Translations under genes and position numbers: made by a program
The notes under the pieces: generated by a model
The model's input: only the letters and a program-made list of their open reading frames with translations
Told to the model about the DNA's origin: nothing
Databases searched by the model: none
In this document: positions 6,884 through 15,751 of the stretch, one piece after another
Layout of the letters: each line of letters begins with the position of its first letter
How positions within the stretch are numbered: the first letter of the stretch is position 1
Assembly: GCA_002344215.1 (NCBI GenBank)
Contig: DDSV01000005.1
Location: 1-44,578, forward strand
Direction of reading: 5' to 3'
Source: Akkermansiaceae bacterium UBA2381
GTDB lineage: Bacteria > Verrucomicrobiota > Verrucomicrobiia > Verrucomicrobiales > DEV007
Length of the DNA: 44,578 nt

Positions 6884-9202
6884 ATGAAACCGGCTGTTTT
6901 TTTCTTCAGAACCTTTCTTCTGGCTGTCTTTACTCTTTCATTGCTGGGTGGTGCTATTTTTACCGATTATTATCTCCGTCATGAGGTGACCCGGAAAGCC
7001 AAGCGCTTTCTTGCCGGGCAGGGTGTGGAGTTAACCCCGGCCAGTGTGATAAAGGCCGCCGAAAAGGGTGAGGTGACCCTGCTTGAACAATTGGAACTGG
7101 CAGGAGTTGATCTGGGGGCTTCGGACACGAAGGGGGGGACTCCTCTCCTCGCGGCCGTGAAGGCGGGAAGCGTTCCTTCGATCGATTTTCTTATGCAGCG
7201 CAAATCGGTTCATCAGACCATCAGCCGCATGACCGAACCCGAGCGCGAGACGCCTCTCTCGATCGCGCTGAAGGAGAGGGACTTCGCGCTGGCGGACCGC
7301 CTGATTGAAAAGGGGGCAGCCCTCGAGGTTGATGTTCAGGCAGGAATGCCCTTTCTGGTCGATTCGGTCCAGACCGGGGACCTTGAAATGATTGATTACC
7401 TCCTGAAAAATAAGGTCGATGTTGAATACCGGGGGGCTCAACCGATCACTGCTCTCGCGGTCTCTGCCAATCTCGGTGAAGTGGATCTGATGAAACGTCT
7501 CCTCGGCGCGGGAGCTGATCCGAACACTCGCGGAATTTCGGGAAAGGCTCTCCTCATTGAATCCGTGAAAGAGGGCAGTCGGGAAAAGTTCGATCTTCTC
7601 CTGGCAAGCAAGGCGGATGTGAATGTAAAAACCGGAGATGGTGACGGCAGGGAGATGGCCGCCTTGAGCTTCGCGGTTGCAAGCGGCGATGTCGGGATGC
7701 AGGAGGCGCTGCTCAAAGCCGGAGCCACTCCCGAAGTGATGAGCGTCAGTGGCGAGCCGATTTTGTTTGAGGCCGTTGCCGGCGGAGATCAGGAGTTATC
7801 GCGGCGTCTCCTTGAGTTCGAGGCTTCCAGCGAGGTGGTCTCATCCGGAAAACTCTCTCCGCTTAGCGTTGCAGTGAGAAACGAGGATCTCGACATGGTG
7901 GATCTCCTCCTTGAGCATGATGCCGATCCTTCTTTCGCTGACAAGGAATCCGAGCCACCCTTGCTCCTCTCCGTGGCGAGCGGGAACCTTGCGATCGCCC
8001 ATCAGTTGATCGCAGCGGGCGCGGAACTGGACAAGCAGACGCTCCTGGCAAAGTCCTACACGATGCGTGACGACCCTCTCATGAGCCTGCTTCTCCACTC
8101 GGGGGCCGATCCTGAATCGACCATCCCGGGAACCAATGAGCGTGTCTTTGATGCCGCCGTGAGGGATGGGGCGACCGGAGCGGTGAGGACCCTCCTCGCA
8201 GCGGGGGCAAAGATCGGTGACAATCTCTGGGCCGCTCTTCTGACCGGTCAGGATGACTTGATTCGACTGATCCTTCAGGCCGGCGGAGATCCCCGCCAAC
8301 CCGGGCCGAATGGACAGGACCCGCTCGACTATTGCCTGACTCAGGAGCGATATCTGGCCGCCCGGGTGCTTCTGGACGGCGGTGCCAACCCGAATGCCCG
8401 CTTTGACGAAAACGAATCATGGCTGTCGAAATCGATTCGGGAGGGAAATCCTGATATCGCACTGGCGCTGGTGGAGGCCGGAGCGGTGGTAAAGGATGTC
8501 CAGGCCAGTGACGGCCATACCCTCATCGGCTGGGCCATCGCGCACAAAATGAAGGACGTGGCCATCGCCCTGGTTAAGGCCGGGGTGAACACCGAGTCGG
8601 AAGAACGTTCTCCTGCCAAGGTCGAGTTTCGTGAGAAATTCGAGAGCAACACGTTCAAATATCATCTTCAGGTCGACACCCGGATCCGCCCGCTCATGAT
8701 GGCGGCGGCGCAACGGGATCTCGATGTCGCCCAGGCTTTGATGGATGCGGGGGCGAAGGGGAACGCCTATTCCCGGAAGTATCTGAGCGCGGCGATCATT
8801 GGCGCCTGGTACAAGGACGTTAAGATGCAGCAAATTGCCCTTCTCGGTAAGGTGCCGAAAATACAGCCCCGGAAAGTCGTCGTGGACCTCTCCGACCAGC
8901 GGGTGACACTTTATGAAAACGAGGTCGCCACTTACTCGACTCCCTGTTCAACGGGAATGTCCGGATACCGCACTCCGGCTGGCGAGTATGTCATCAGTGA
9001 TAAGAACCGGCATCACACGTCCACCATCTACCACTCGAGTATGCCCTTCTTCCAGAGGTTCAGTTTCGCAGCCTTCGGTCTTCACCAGGGGCACCTTCCC
9101 GGGTATCCGGCATCTCACGGCTGCATCCGGCTGCCCTACTCGGGTGCAAGTTACCTCTTCAGCAAACTTGAGGTCGGCGACTACGCGGTGATTCAGCCTT
9201 GA
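6884..9202 (+). CDS. Ankyrin-repeat protein fused to an L,D-transpeptidase (YkuD) domain
   Basis: An uncleaved signal anchor or signal peptide (hydrophobic residues about 5-26) is followed by roughly 600 residues of ankyrin repeats. Repeated cores include TPLLAAVKAGS, TPLSIALKERD, LLGAGADPNTRG and LLDGGANPNAR. A YkuD L,D-transpeptidase domain occupies about residues 660-772. It carries a conserved histidine in FGLHQGHLPG and the catalytic motif SHGCIRLP (Cys near 746). YkuD enzymes use a catalytic cysteine to form 3-3 peptidoglycan crosslinks or attach lipoproteins. The expected location is the periplasm, with the ankyrin array acting as a long spacer or protein-binding platform. The ATG at 6884 is preceded by GAGAG. 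A convergent, featureless 200-base gap separates it from the next gene. The domain calls are firm; the target and partners are unknown. Confidence 0.92.
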   Translation: MKPAVFFFRTFLLAVFTLSLLGGAIFTDYYLRHEVTRKAKRFLAGQGVELTPASVIKAAEKGEVTLLEQLELAGVDLGASDTKGGTPLLAAVKAGSVPSIDFLMQRKSVHQTISRMTEPERETPLSIALKERDFALADRLIEKGAALEVDVQAGMPFLVDSVQTGDLEMIDYLLKNKVDVEYRGAQPITALAVSANLGEVDLMKRLLGAGADPNTRGISGKALLIESVKEGSREKFDLLLASKADVNVKTGDGDGREMAALSFAVASGDVGMQEALLKAGATPEVMSVSGEPILFEAVAGGDQELSRRLLEFEASSEVVSSGKLSPLSVAVRNEDLDMVDLLLEHDADPSFADKESEPPLLLSVASGNLAIAHQLIAAGAELDKQTLLAKSYTMRDDPLMSLLLHSGADPESTIPGTNERVFDAAVRDGATGAVRTLLAAGAKIGDNLWAALLTGQDDLIRLILQAGGDPRQPGPNGQDPLDYCLTQERYLAARVLLDGGANPNARFDENESWLSKSIREGNPDIALALVEAGAVVKDVQASDGHTLIGWAIAHKMKDVAIALVKAGVNTESEERSPAKVEFREKFESNTFKYHLQVDTRIRPLMMAAAQRDLDVAQALMDAGAKGNAYSRKYLSAAIIGAWYKDVKMQQIALLGKVPKIQPRKVVVDLSDQRVTLYENEVATYSTPCSTGMSGYRTPAGEYVISDKNRHHTSTIYHSSMPFFQRFSFAAFGLHQGHLPGYPASHGCIRLPYSGASYLFSKLEVGDYAVIQP

Positions 9203-9402
9203 TCAGCATTCTCAAATTGTTCTTTAGATCCGCGGGAGGCGGTGCCGTTTGAGGCAGGGCAATTCCGGAATCTACCACCCTGCCGTCGAAGGGCCCGGTT
9301 CTCCTGAACTTTCCTGATTAGGGCCTCCCTGAAAGGCCTGAGAGTAAACCTGTTCCGGAAGCTTATCCGATTTGAGATCTCCGCCCGGTCTAACCACGAT
9401 CG

Positions 9403-10902
9403 CTATTTGAGGGGCAGCGTTTCCTTGTTGGCTCCCTCAGCGGGATCAATTCCGAGAATCTTGCAAACGGTGGCGTGGAATCCTGTTTGTCCGACCTCTT
9501 CGAGCGGACCGGAGAGGGGAGAATTCGGATAGCCCGCCAGAAAGATCTGGCCAGACATTCGGATTGATTCCTCGACCGGATAGCCGAATCCACCGAAGAG
9601 ACCCGGACCTTCGCTGGGGTCGAAGACAGGCTCGGTGCCCTTGTGATCGCTAAAGGCATATCCGGTTTTCAGCACCAGAACGCGATCACCGGTCCGCTCC
9701 GGATTGAGATAAGCCCATTCGGCGGGAAGCTCTTCCTTCTTCAGTGTTCGGAAATAAATCCGCTTGCTGAGCTCGTTGTCGAATTTATCGATAAATATCT
9801 TTTTCTCACCTTCATTCTCAGGGAGACCTTTAAAGAAAAGGTTGGCGATGGCGTCGTGTGCCACGATGTCGGCATTTGCCATCATCGCGCCGCCGAGTAG
9901 TTGAGCGATATTGACGTTCTTATCCAACTCGGCAATACCATGGTCGGTGGTAATGAGAATCACGAGATTGGCATTCTCCGGAGCCAGCGTTGCCCATTCG
10001 GCCTGAGCGGTGTCAAAAAAAGTTTGAAGCGCTTTGTCGGTCGCGGTGACCGCCGCGAAGGTTTCGTCGGCCCTGGGTCCGTGAAGGAGGCCCTGTTTTC
10101 CAATATCATCGAGACGGAGCATCAGGAGCCGCAACTTGTCGCCTCCCGGGGCGGCTGGGGCGGCAGCGGGTGCGGCAGCGGCATCCCCGCCTTTAGCACT
10201 GGCGCGCCATTGTTCCAGAGCCTTGGTTAGCCTGACTTCGTCCGTTGTTTCAGGATCATAGGTGTCCAGAAAGTAGGCAGCCTTGTGTTCTCCACTTTGC
10301 TTTTGGGAGAGAGGCCAATCGTGCACCAGGGTCTTGACGCCCTGGCGGGTCGAAGTGACCCAGATTGGTTCGGCGAGCAGTAAGGTTGCATCTCCGGGTT
10401 TGGTAACGACTTCTCCCGGGGCGGTTCGGATCTGGTCGGCGATGATTCCGTGTTTGTCCGGAGTCACCCCGGTGGCCAAAGTGGCGTGGGCGGGAAAGGT
10501 GAGACACGGGAAGTTGGGCCGCATCTTATTGGTCGCCCCTCCATCGGTGGCGAGTTTATCGAGGAAAGGGGTTTCTGCCTTTTCGAGATAATCGCCCCGG
10601 AACCCGGGAATGCTGATCCAGACTACGACGGCGGGGCCGTCACCTCCTGTCGCGGCGACAGGCTCAGGCGTATCGGTCGTCATTCCCTTGCTGGCACGCT
10701 CGGCCTCTAGTCTTGCGGCGTCCGCGATTTTCATCTGCTCGCGCCGGTATTGTTCAAGAATTGTGACCGTCGAGCGATCCCCTTCGAAAGCTACCCGGGC
10801 GAAATTGATCCCCTCGCTGCCGTTCCAGAGGAATAGAATGGCGAAAGCGAAGAGTAGAATCGCGATGAACGAGACGAGGGCACTGGCGAATGACCGGAAC
10901 AT
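9403..10902 (-). CDS. Membrane-anchored type I phosphodiesterase / nucleotide pyrophosphatase-like protein
   Basis: Alkaline-phosphatase superfamily protein, about 499 residues. An N-terminal signal anchor (about 4-26) is followed by the NPP-type fold from about residue 82. The nucleophile-like threonine lies in FPCLTFPAHATLATG, then TPDKHGI; a second metal-site-like motif is LRLDDIGKQG and a third is ITTDHGI. The first metal-binding motif, normally DGxRxDYL, reads ISIPGFRGDYL, so the usual Asp is a Pro. Activity may be altered or lost. An Ala/Pro-rich insert (AAAAPAAAPAAPGG) lies mid-protein. I chose the ATG at 10902, preceded by GGATAC, over an upstream TTG at 10938, because it places the hydrophobic anchor at the N-terminus. 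It follows rsmB by about 50 bases on the same strand. Confidence 0.8.
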   Translation of the reverse strand: MFRSFASALVSFIAILLFAFAILFLWNGSEGINFARVAFEGDRSTVTILEQYRREQMKIADAARLEAERASKGMTTDTPEPVAATGGDGPAVVVWISIPGFRGDYLEKAETPFLDKLATDGGATNKMRPNFPCLTFPAHATLATGVTPDKHGIIADQIRTAPGEVVTKPGDATLLLAEPIWVTSTRQGVKTLVHDWPLSQKQSGEHKAAYFLDTYDPETTDEVRLTKALEQWRASAKGGDAAAAPAAAPAAPGGDKLRLLMLRLDDIGKQGLLHGPRADETFAAVTATDKALQTFFDTAQAEWATLAPENANLVILITTDHGIAELDKNVNIAQLLGGAMMANADIVAHDAIANLFFKGLPENEGEKKIFIDKFDNELSKRIYFRTLKKEELPAEWAYLNPERTGDRVLVLKTGYAFSDHKGTEPVFDPSEGPGLFGGFGYPVEESIRMSGQIFLAGYPNSPLSGPLEEVGQTGFHATVCKILGIDPAEGANKETLPLK

Positions 10903-10955
10903 GGTTTGTTTTGTATCCGATATTAGCCCTCTATGCAAGTGAAGGGGAACGCTTT

Positions 10956-12182
10956 TTAGGGGCGCAGGAGGGCCGCAAACGCCCCGTCGTATCCGTCTCT
11001 CCAGGGCAGAGAGGTTACGACCTTCTCAACGGCTAGCCCGGAAAGTTCAATGACGGCCTCATTCTCGGCCCGGTCAATGGAACACGTGCTGTAGACGATT
11101 CGGCCTCCCGGTTTGAGGAGCTTTACCGCCGCCCTTAGCAGCGCTGACTGGTTGGTCGCCTGCCTCGCCAGATCCCGCTCCTGAATGCGCCATCGCACAT
11201 CGACGCGCCGGCGCATCACTCCCGTATTCGAGCACGGTACATCCAGAAGGATGGCGTCGAACTTTGGAAAATTTGCCGGTGTCTCCGGAGCGCTCCAATC
11301 AGCTTGTTTCACCTCGGCAATCGTCACGGCGAGACGCTGCAAATTCTCGCGCAACTGGTCGAGTCGGGGAGGGGAGTTGTCGGTGGCGGTTATCCTGCCT
11401 TCGTTGTTCATCAGGGCGGCGAGGAGGGCGGTTTTCCCTCCCGGTGCCGCGCAGGCGTCGAGGATTTCCTCGCCGGGTTTCGGGTCGAGGAGACGACAGG
11501 CGAGCGAGGTGCTCGGATCCTGAATATAGATCAGGCCTTCGCGCAGCCAGTCGGGATTCGGAGCGCCGGTGACCTGGAAAAAGTCCGGGAATGAATCCCC
11601 GACCATAGAGGGTTGGCTCCCGGATCTAACCCTGTCGAGTGCCTCCCGGTCACGGGCGAGAGAATTGATCCGTGCAAAGACGACCGGCGGTTCGTTGTTC
11701 CAGCGACAGAATGATTCCACACTTGTCTCGTCATACTGCTTGATCCACCGCTTGACGAGAAAATCGGGGTGGGAGTAACGATCCTCGAGCGGCCATGTTT
11801 CGATTTCCTCAAGTAACTCCGGCTTCTTTCGCTGGGCGTTGCGAAGGATCGCGTTGATCAGGGAACGTTCGTGTTTGCGGGCGAGTTCGACCGTTTCGTT
11901 GACAGCCGCGTGCTCGGCGATCTCGGTTTTAAAAAGCTGGTAGAGCCCGATGCGAAGGAGATTCTGCGTCAGGGGATTGAGGCTGCCCCGGCGGAAGCGC
12001 GAGATCAGTTCATCGAGCAGATAGAGGTTCCTTATCGTGCCATAGAGAATTTCCTGGGCCAGGGCCCGGTCGGGAGGGGAAAGGCGGAGGGATCGGGAAA
12101 GATCGTCGAGGATATCGGAGGCGAAACGGGAAGTGTCCTCCCAGGTGGAAAGAGCTTCTAGAGCACAGCGGCGGGCGGACAT
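10956..12182 (-). CDS. rsmB: 16S rRNA (cytosine-967 C5) methyltransferase RsmB
   Basis: SAM-dependent rRNA methyltransferase acting on the small ribosomal subunit. The N-terminal third is the NusB-like RNA-binding domain (ARRCALEALSTWED through the region ending near residue 130). The methyltransferase part shows the SAM-binding motif LDACAAPGGKT (near 241), the motif IV cysteine in LDVPCSNTG (near 314) and the motif VI nucleophile in VYSTCS (near 366). At 408 residues it is close to the usual length. It follows the beta-propeller gene by 12 bases, so it is probably read from the same long transcript as the bat genes. The combination of NusB and RsmB domains makes RsmB more likely than RsmF. 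Confidence 0.95.
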   Translation of the reverse strand: MSARRCALEALSTWEDTSRFASDILDDLSRSLRLSPPDRALAQEILYGTIRNLYLLDELISRFRRGSLNPLTQNLLRIGLYQLFKTEIAEHAAVNETVELARKHERSLINAILRNAQRKKPELLEEIETWPLEDRYSHPDFLVKRWIKQYDETSVESFCRWNNEPPVVFARINSLARDREALDRVRSGSQPSMVGDSFPDFFQVTGAPNPDWLREGLIYIQDPSTSLACRLLDPKPGEEILDACAAPGGKTALLAALMNNEGRITATDNSPPRLDQLRENLQRLAVTIAEVKQADWSAPETPANFPKFDAILLDVPCSNTGVMRRRVDVRWRIQERDLARQATNQSALLRAAVKLLKPGGRIVYSTCSIDRAENEAVIELSGLAVEKVVTSLPWRDGYDGAFAALLRP

Positions 12183-12194
12183 TTGGATAGCGTT

Positions 12195-13178
12195 TTAGCG
12201 TGTAGCAGTTTGGCTGGTTAGCTTCTCACGGAGGGCCTTGGCGGGTTCACCGTCGATGACGAGGGTGTTGGCGAGACTGTTGCCGAAATTGGTGAAGTCT
12301 TTATAGGTCCAGACGACCTCTTTGTCTTTGGTGATTTCGATTATCTGAGGGTTCTCCGGACCGGCGTGGCAGTTTCCGAAGCGGAGGTTACCGTCCTCGA
12401 GTTCTTCAATCGTGGTGACCCAGGCGAGGGTGATGCCTTCGAGCTCACCCTGCTCAAGCTTCCAGACGATTTCTTTGGAGCGGTTGACCTCGAGTATGCT
12501 GTGACCGTTCCCGGTGGTGATGAGATAGTTTCCGTTTTTTGATTTGATAGCGGAAAAACACCGGCCGCCGAATCCCTCCGGGCCGTGCCCGGGGAGCGGC
12601 TTGTTCCCGAAAAGGGGAATGGGGTATTCCCAGATGGCGATACCGTCAGCGTTGTATTCTTTGACGATCTGGTCCGCCTCGTGGGCAACGAGGTAGTAGC
12701 CGTTCTCCAGTTTTCGCACGAGACGGGTGTCTGAATGCGGGTTGGGAGCATAGACTTCAAGCGGAAGCTCTTTGGCAATGTCTCCGCCCGGAGTTACCTC
12801 GAGGATTCGCCCGGGGCCGGACTCGACAATCAGGGTGTTTCCGTCAGGAAGTCGCTGGAAGGCATGAATCTCCACTTTCCCATCTCCTTCCTTCCGATTG
12901 CGGGTGCCGGCGTCGTAGGTCCAGACCGGATTTTTGAGAAGGTCGATTTCGATCACTTTCGTCCAACCATCCTGTGTCAGGAGATTGAGATTGGGAAGGA
13001 GATGAAGATCGTGGACTGCACCGATGGGATGGTGCCAGAGAACTTTGTTTTCCGCGGCGGGATCCACGATGGCCAGTCCCTTGCCGGCCTCTGCGCCGAT
13101 GACGAGCCGTTCCGGCGGAGCTGCGAATAGAATCGAAGAGAAAAGCGAGACAAGGATGCACGAGTACAGAGTCTTCAT
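12195..13178 (-). CDS. Exported beta-propeller (PQQ/arylsulfotransferase-like repeat) protein
   Basis: Starts with a Sec signal peptide (MKTLYSCILVSLFSSILFA, cut probably after ALFA-like FA-AP). About 300 residues of WD/PQQ-like blades follow. The recurring unit is a strand ending in W plus a tyrosine or hydrophobic pair, for example KNPVWTYDAG, GIAIWEYPIP, KEIVWKLEQG and KEVVWTYKDF, alternating with GNTLI, GYYLV, GNYLI and GNLRF strands. This matches the propeller type often annotated as arylsulfotransferase-like or PQQ-binding-like; no catalytic role can be read. The ATG at 13178 is one base past the stop of batE, which implies translational coupling and makes it a sixth member of the Bat cluster. 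A longer in-frame extension upstream is rejected because it overlaps batE and lacks protein-like composition. Confidence 0.82.
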   Translation of the reverse strand: MKTLYSCILVSLFSSILFAAPPERLVIGAEAGKGLAIVDPAAENKVLWHHPIGAVHDLHLLPNLNLLTQDGWTKVIEIDLLKNPVWTYDAGTRNRKEGDGKVEIHAFQRLPDGNTLIVESGPGRILEVTPGGDIAKELPLEVYAPNPHSDTRLVRKLENGYYLVAHEADQIVKEYNADGIAIWEYPIPLFGNKPLPGHGPEGFGGRCFSAIKSKNGNYLITTGNGHSILEVNRSKEIVWKLEQGELEGITLAWVTTIEELEDGNLRFGNCHAGPENPQIIEITKDKEVVWTYKDFTNFGNSLANTLVIDGEPAKALREKLTSQTATR

Positions 13179-13179
13179 T

Positions 13180-13989
13180 TTAGGAGTTATTTTTCGAATG
13201 AGGGACGGGCCAGATGGGTTCAAGCATCTCTTTGCGGATCCAGCCGCGCAGATTCCCGGGGATTTCGGCGTACTGCCATCCGCCAGTATCCCGAATAATC
13301 CTGACTTCAGATCCCGAGGGAAGTTCAACGACTGCCTTGGCGTCAGGGGCAGGGGCGGTGAGTGCGCTCACTCCGCTTCCCGTGATGGTGGAAAAGGTTT
13401 CGAGACCCACCTCGGTTGTCCGGTAGTGTCCGACACGCGAGGAGACAAAGGCTGCCATGGCTGCAAGGATGGCACACGTGATGAGAGTGGAACGTTTTGC
13501 CTTCAGTCCTTTAAAGAAAACAGCCATGGAAATCAAAACCAGGCTGATCCAAACCGCAAGGGATGTCGCCCAGATTCCGAAGGTGGCGGGGAGGCTTCCG
13601 ATGATCCGGTCGAGTCGGCTTTCGGCAAATTCGAAGAATCCAATTCGTGTCCTGAGAAAGGTGAGGCTCTGCCGCGCTTCCGGCATGTCAGGATCAACGA
13701 CAAGGGCCCGTTTCATCCAGAGGATTGCTTCACCGCTCTGTCCAAGTCGGTATTTGGCGGTTCCTAGATTGAAGTAGAGTTCCGCAGAGATCCGGCCGGA
13801 CCGGGCCAGTTGTTCATATTTGAGGGCGGCATCCTCAAACTTGTTCGCCTCGAAATCTCCGTTCGCCGATTCAAAGAGGGCGCTCACTTCTGAATCGGAA
13901 AGCAATTCGGCCCGTGCGGGTGTGAGCAACAGGCCGGCAGCGAGAAGGTTGAATAGGAAAAGAGAAAAAGAGGCTGTATGTCGCATCAT
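13180..13989 (-). CDS. batE: BatE-like TPR/SH3 membrane protein
   Basis: Predicted 269-residue protein. A signal peptide (SFSLFLFNLLAAGLLLTPARA) is followed by TPR helices at about 30-110 (FEDAALKYEQLARSG, AELYFNLGTAKYRLG, EAILWMKRALVVDP). Two membrane spans lie near 135-160 and 168-185, and a C-terminal bacterial SH3-like domain (VELPSGSEVRIIRDTGGWQYAEI) near 210-260. This is the architecture of BatE in the Bacteroides aerotolerance cluster. Two adjacent ATG codons at 13989 and 13986 are possible starts; both follow the batD stop closely. An ATG at 14115 would overlap batD by over 100 bases and is not used. The one-base gap to the propeller gene suggests coupling. Confidence 0.85.
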   Translation of the reverse strand: MMRHTASFSLFLFNLLAAGLLLTPARAELLSDSEVSALFESANGDFEANKFEDAALKYEQLARSGRISAELYFNLGTAKYRLGQSGEAILWMKRALVVDPDMPEARQSLTFLRTRIGFFEFAESRLDRIIGSLPATFGIWATSLAVWISLVLISMAVFFKGLKAKRSTLITCAILAAMAAFVSSRVGHYRTTEVGLETFSTITGSGVSALTAPAPDAKAVVELPSGSEVRIIRDTGGWQYAEIPGNLRGWIRKEMLEPIWPVPHSKNNS

Positions 13990-13997
13990 CTTGGGTC

Positions 13998-15743
13998 TTA
14001 CGGCTTCACCTTTTGTCGGGGGAGCTTGTTCAGGAGCCCGGTAAATTCGGCCGCTTCCGTCGCCGATATGGGTGTGTCCGGTTCTGTCATGCCACTGTAA
14101 AGCACCGAAGCGCATCGTTCCGTGATCCGGTCAATGACCCGGGTGACTTCAACGGGGGCGTCCGGATGCTCGGCTGACCATTGTCTCAGAGCATTTGAAA
14201 CCGCCCGGAAAAATTCTCTCCTCGGCGAACCGGACGGAGGGAGCTGGCGGAGATGACGGGCAAATGGCACCGCGACCAACTCGTTCGCCCGTCTCAGTTT
14301 TGTCGCCTGAATCCAGCGGAGCAGGCCAAAACCGGTGACGGTGAAAAACAAGATCGAGAGGAGAATCTGCACCACATAAAATCCGGAACCGGGTTTACTG
14401 CCTCCGGCCGTGGCGACCCATCTTGCCGGACCGACATGGATGTGCATGACGTCATTGTAGGCCGGCGTGGGTTTGACTGCGGGAACAAGAGGTCCGGCGG
14501 AGGCATTACCATTCCCGGGATCTGGAGCGCGCACCAGGACGGGCGCTTCGCTGCTGCTATCTTCGGTGACAGTGAGCGCGATTGGCTCGGTTCGGAGAGT
14601 AACATACTCGGCTTTCACCGGATCAAAGTAGGTCAGCAGAAAGGGGGGGATCGTTTTTGTCTTCGCTTCGGGAATGATGACCTGCGAAAATTGAACCCGT
14701 CCGATATTGAATCCATCGGAGTCATTCTCGTCCTTTAGTTCCTTATTGGCCTCGTAAGTCTTCCAGATTCCGGTTTGAGGGATCTCAAACACCGGAGCGC
14801 TCATGGTTCTCAGATTCCCTATCCCGGTGACTTCGAATTCCATTGAGATGGGATCACCCACCGCCACGGTCGTTGTCGAGGCTTTGGCTGCTATTTCAAA
14901 CACGCCCACTCCACCGGTAAACGAGGCCGGGCCTCCAGCGGGCAGCGGCTTGACCTTGATGTTGGCCGTATTCGTTACCATTTCTCTCGGAACGGTGCGC
15001 TGGAAAAAGGAGGACAGCCCGCCGAACCCGGAGCCGGAATCGAGAACCCGCACGACGATTTCCGCAGGGCCGAGACGGTGGTCTCCGGCTTTGAGGGCAA
15101 AGAAAGTGGAGGGGATTACTGCCGAGGAGTAAAAGGTATTGCCGACGTCCGCTCCGTCGGTCCGGACCTCCCGGAATCCCCGGAAAACAAAACTCTCATG
15201 GGTGAGTTTTGGAGAGGTGACATCGCTAATCGAATTCCGGCCCCGCACATAGGCGGTCAGGGTGAAGGGCACGATTTCATTCACGAAGATTTCGTCCTTG
15301 GAGAGTTCGAGTTTCGCAAAAAAAGGTTTGGTGGCATCAAGGTCCACTTCGGTTTGATCCCGTTCAAAAACGGTCACCTCGATGGCCCTAGTCTTAAATG
15401 GCTTTCCGCTGATGTTGATATCGAACTCGGGAATCGTGTAGGTTCCGGGCGCATCGCCACGGAATCGATAGAAATAGGTCGTTTCCATCGTTCTGACTCC
15501 ACTATTGATGTTGATCGCGGACTGGGATCCGGATTTCTCAATGATGAGCCCGGGTGCCGGGAGTTGTTGCGGCATGTCGGAATCGCCGTTCGACAGCTTG
15601 ATGATAAATTGCCCGATCTCCCCAACGGCGACCCGATTGCTCAGAACATTCACCGAAACGGATTGAGCACCCGGATCCTGGGCAATCAGGGGGAACAGTC
15701 CGGCCAGAAGGAGGGTTCCGGGAATGGCGAATCGCAGCAACAT
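13998..15743 (-). CDS. batD: BatD-like (oxygen tolerance) protein
   Basis: Exported 581-residue protein with a signal peptide (MLLRFAIPGTLLLAGLFPLIA). A large beta-sandwich periplasmic region follows with BatD hallmarks: GEIGQFIIKLSNGD, TYFYRFRGDAPGTYTIP, the Val/Glu strand repeats around VNEIVPFTLTAYVRG and GDPISMEFEVTGIGNL. A membrane span near 455-478 leads to a cytoplasmic tail of about 100 residues. Bat proteins form an inner-membrane complex linked to aerotolerance and stress in Bacteroides and Leptospira; molecular function remains unclear. Eight bases separate it from the batB/C stop and eight from the batE start, so it is mid-operon. Confidence 0.9.
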   Translation of the reverse strand: MLLRFAIPGTLLLAGLFPLIAQDPGAQSVSVNVLSNRVAVGEIGQFIIKLSNGDSDMPQQLPAPGLIIEKSGSQSAININSGVRTMETTYFYRFRGDAPGTYTIPEFDINISGKPFKTRAIEVTVFERDQTEVDLDATKPFFAKLELSKDEIFVNEIVPFTLTAYVRGRNSISDVTSPKLTHESFVFRGFREVRTDGADVGNTFYSSAVIPSTFFALKAGDHRLGPAEIVVRVLDSGSGFGGLSSFFQRTVPREMVTNTANIKVKPLPAGGPASFTGGVGVFEIAAKASTTTVAVGDPISMEFEVTGIGNLRTMSAPVFEIPQTGIWKTYEANKELKDENDSDGFNIGRVQFSQVIIPEAKTKTIPPFLLTYFDPVKAEYVTLRTEPIALTVTEDSSSEAPVLVRAPDPGNGNASAGPLVPAVKPTPAYNDVMHIHVGPARWVATAGGSKPGSGFYVVQILLSILFFTVTGFGLLRWIQATKLRRANELVAVPFARHLRQLPPSGSPRREFFRAVSNALRQWSAEHPDAPVEVTRVIDRITERCASVLYSGMTEPDTPISATEAAEFTGLLNKLPRQKVKP

Positions 15744-15751
15744 GGGAAAGA

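Noticed and set aside
9203..9402. Possible terminator in the convergent gap after the ankyrin/transpeptidase gene
   Set aside because: A short GGCCT/AGGCC pairing exists near 9320-9340, but it has no T tail and the stem is too weak.
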